Shown piece after piece: positions 6,039 through 6,543 of a DNA stretch of 6,543 nucleotides (its first letter is position 1; each line of letters opens with the position of its first letter). The stretch is from Oscillospiraceae bacterium (GTDB taxonomy: Bacteria; Bacillota; Clostridia; Oscillospirales; Ruminococcaceae), in contig JAHHUC010000093.1 of assembly GCA_020024215.1 (NCBI GenBank), positions 1-6,543 on the forward strand. Direction: 5' to 3'. The position numbers and the translations under genes were made by a program. The notes below the pieces were generated by a model, which was not told where the DNA came from, made no database searches, and worked only from the letters and a program-made list of their open reading frames with translations.

Positions 6039-6543
6039 TTAAATTCCCCTTATTTCGGCACATTCAACATATTTTCTTGCTGTTTTTAATAAATTTTCTG
6101 TCTCCTGTAAGCTAAAGGCAGAGCAGCCTTCGCCTATAAGATTTCCCGAATCTACAAACTGCTGTAAGAAATAGGCTGAACAGCCCTCAAGCCACTGCCC
6201 TATTTTTTCCATATCCTCTATTGTATGGAATGGCTTTACAAGAGTTGTTCTGAACTCATACAGTATATCTGACTTTTTAAGAATATCCACACTGCTTTCT
6301 ATAAGGCTTATATCAATTTTATCCAAGCCGCAGGTATAGGCATATTTTTCCCTGCTGTTTTTTATATCCATAGCGACATAATCCACCAGCTTGTTATCTA
6401 TGAGGAATTTCAGCTTATCCGGAAAGCTGCCGTTCGTATCCAGCTTGACCTTAAAGCCTTTGTCCTTTACAGCTCTGATAAAGTCAAAAATTTCAAAATT
6501 TACAAGAGGCTCCCCCCCTGTTATGCAAACTCCATCCAACTTA
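6039..6543 (-). CDS. nrdG: Anaerobic ribonucleotide reductase activating protein (radical SAM), N-terminus outside the window
   Basis: The visible 167 residues are the C-terminal two thirds of a radical-SAM activase that uses a [4Fe-4S] cluster and SAM to form the glycyl radical on NrdD. The frame stays open to the window edge (…KLDGVCITGGEPL), so the TTG at 6539 is not a start. Visible marks: GVCITGGEPL (SAM-binding GGE motif), KVKLDTNGS, LVDYVAMDIKNS, FRTTLVKPFHTIEDM and the C-terminal YFLQQFVDSGNLI. These fit the longer NrdG2-type activases. The CxxxCxxC cluster motif must lie in the missing N-terminal 65-75 residues or so. The gene ends 178 bases before nrdD on the same strand, which supports pairing with NrdD. 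No convincing terminator follows it, so read-through into nrdD is possible besides the NrdR-controlled promoter. Many clostridial loci have nrdD first and nrdG second; here the order is reversed. Confidence 0.92.
   Translation of the reverse strand, partial: KLDGVCITGGEPLVNFEIFDFIRAVKDKGFKVKLDTNGSFPDKLKFLIDNKLVDYVAMDIKNSREKYAYTCGLDKIDISLIESSVDILKKSDILYEFRTTLVKPFHTIEDMEKIGQWLEGCSAYFLQQFVDSGNLIGEGCSAFSLQETENLLKTARKYVECAEIRGI

Noticed and set aside
6537..6539. TTG at 6539 as the nrdG start codon
   Set aside because: The frame stays open to the window edge, and the radical-SAM CxxxCxxC motif must lie further upstream. The codon is an internal leucine.
1..6543. CRISPR array, insertion sequence or phage attachment site next to the tRNA
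   Set aside because: There are no regularly spaced direct repeats, no transposase or integrase gene, and no repeat of the tRNA 3' end elsewhere in the window. The only phased repeats are the NrdR-like boxes.

Overview
The window looks like chromosomal DNA from a strictly anaerobic, low-GC Gram-positive bacterium, most likely a member of the Clostridia. Reasons: AT-rich intergenic DNA with near-consensus sigma-A promoters, strong AGGAGG-type ribosome binding sites, frequent ATA/AAA codons, and an oxygen-sensitive class III ribonucleotide reductase. I cannot place it to genus. There is no phage, IS element or CRISPR array.

Layout, left to right. (1) Bases 1-87: the 3' two thirds of a tRNA-Lys(UUU) and its terminator. 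(2) Bases 152-1662, + strand: a promoter, an M42-family metallopeptidase and, 23 bases later, a small SUKH (SMI1/KNR4-like) protein, probably one transcript. (3) Bases 1769-2323, - strand: a small P-loop kinase-like protein converging on the SUKH gene. A bidirectional terminator (1796-1829) separates the pair but lies inside the kinase reading frame, because an A8 tract carries the frame past what looks like the original stop. (4) Bases 2341-2700: no intact gene; it holds a putative kinase promoter with a dyad, a possible decayed small ORF, and the purC terminator. (5) Bases 2712-6543, - strand: nrdG (cut by the window edge), then nrdD, then purC.

The nrd block is the most coherent part. NrdG is the radical-SAM activase that installs the glycyl radical on NrdD, and NrdD reduces ribonucleoside triphosphates to dNTPs. 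This NrdD carries its own C-terminal thioredoxin/glutaredoxin-like domain (CANC), suggesting a built-in electron donor. Between nrdG and nrdD lies a consensus promoter (TTGACA-16-TATAAT, extended -10) with three NrdR-box-like sequences about 30-32 bp apart. The promoter-proximal box exactly fills the -35/-10 spacer, which predicts repression by NrdR. The promoter also shows that NrdD starts at base 5860, not at the longer upstream ATG. purC (SAICAR synthase, purine synthesis) follows with its own candidate promoter and a good terminator.

I do not see a clearly new multi-gene system. The points most worth a second look are the triple NrdR-box promoter, the NrdD-redoxin fusion, the kinase 3' end running through its own terminator, the SUKH gene without a visible partner, and the possible decayed ORF at 2384-2654.
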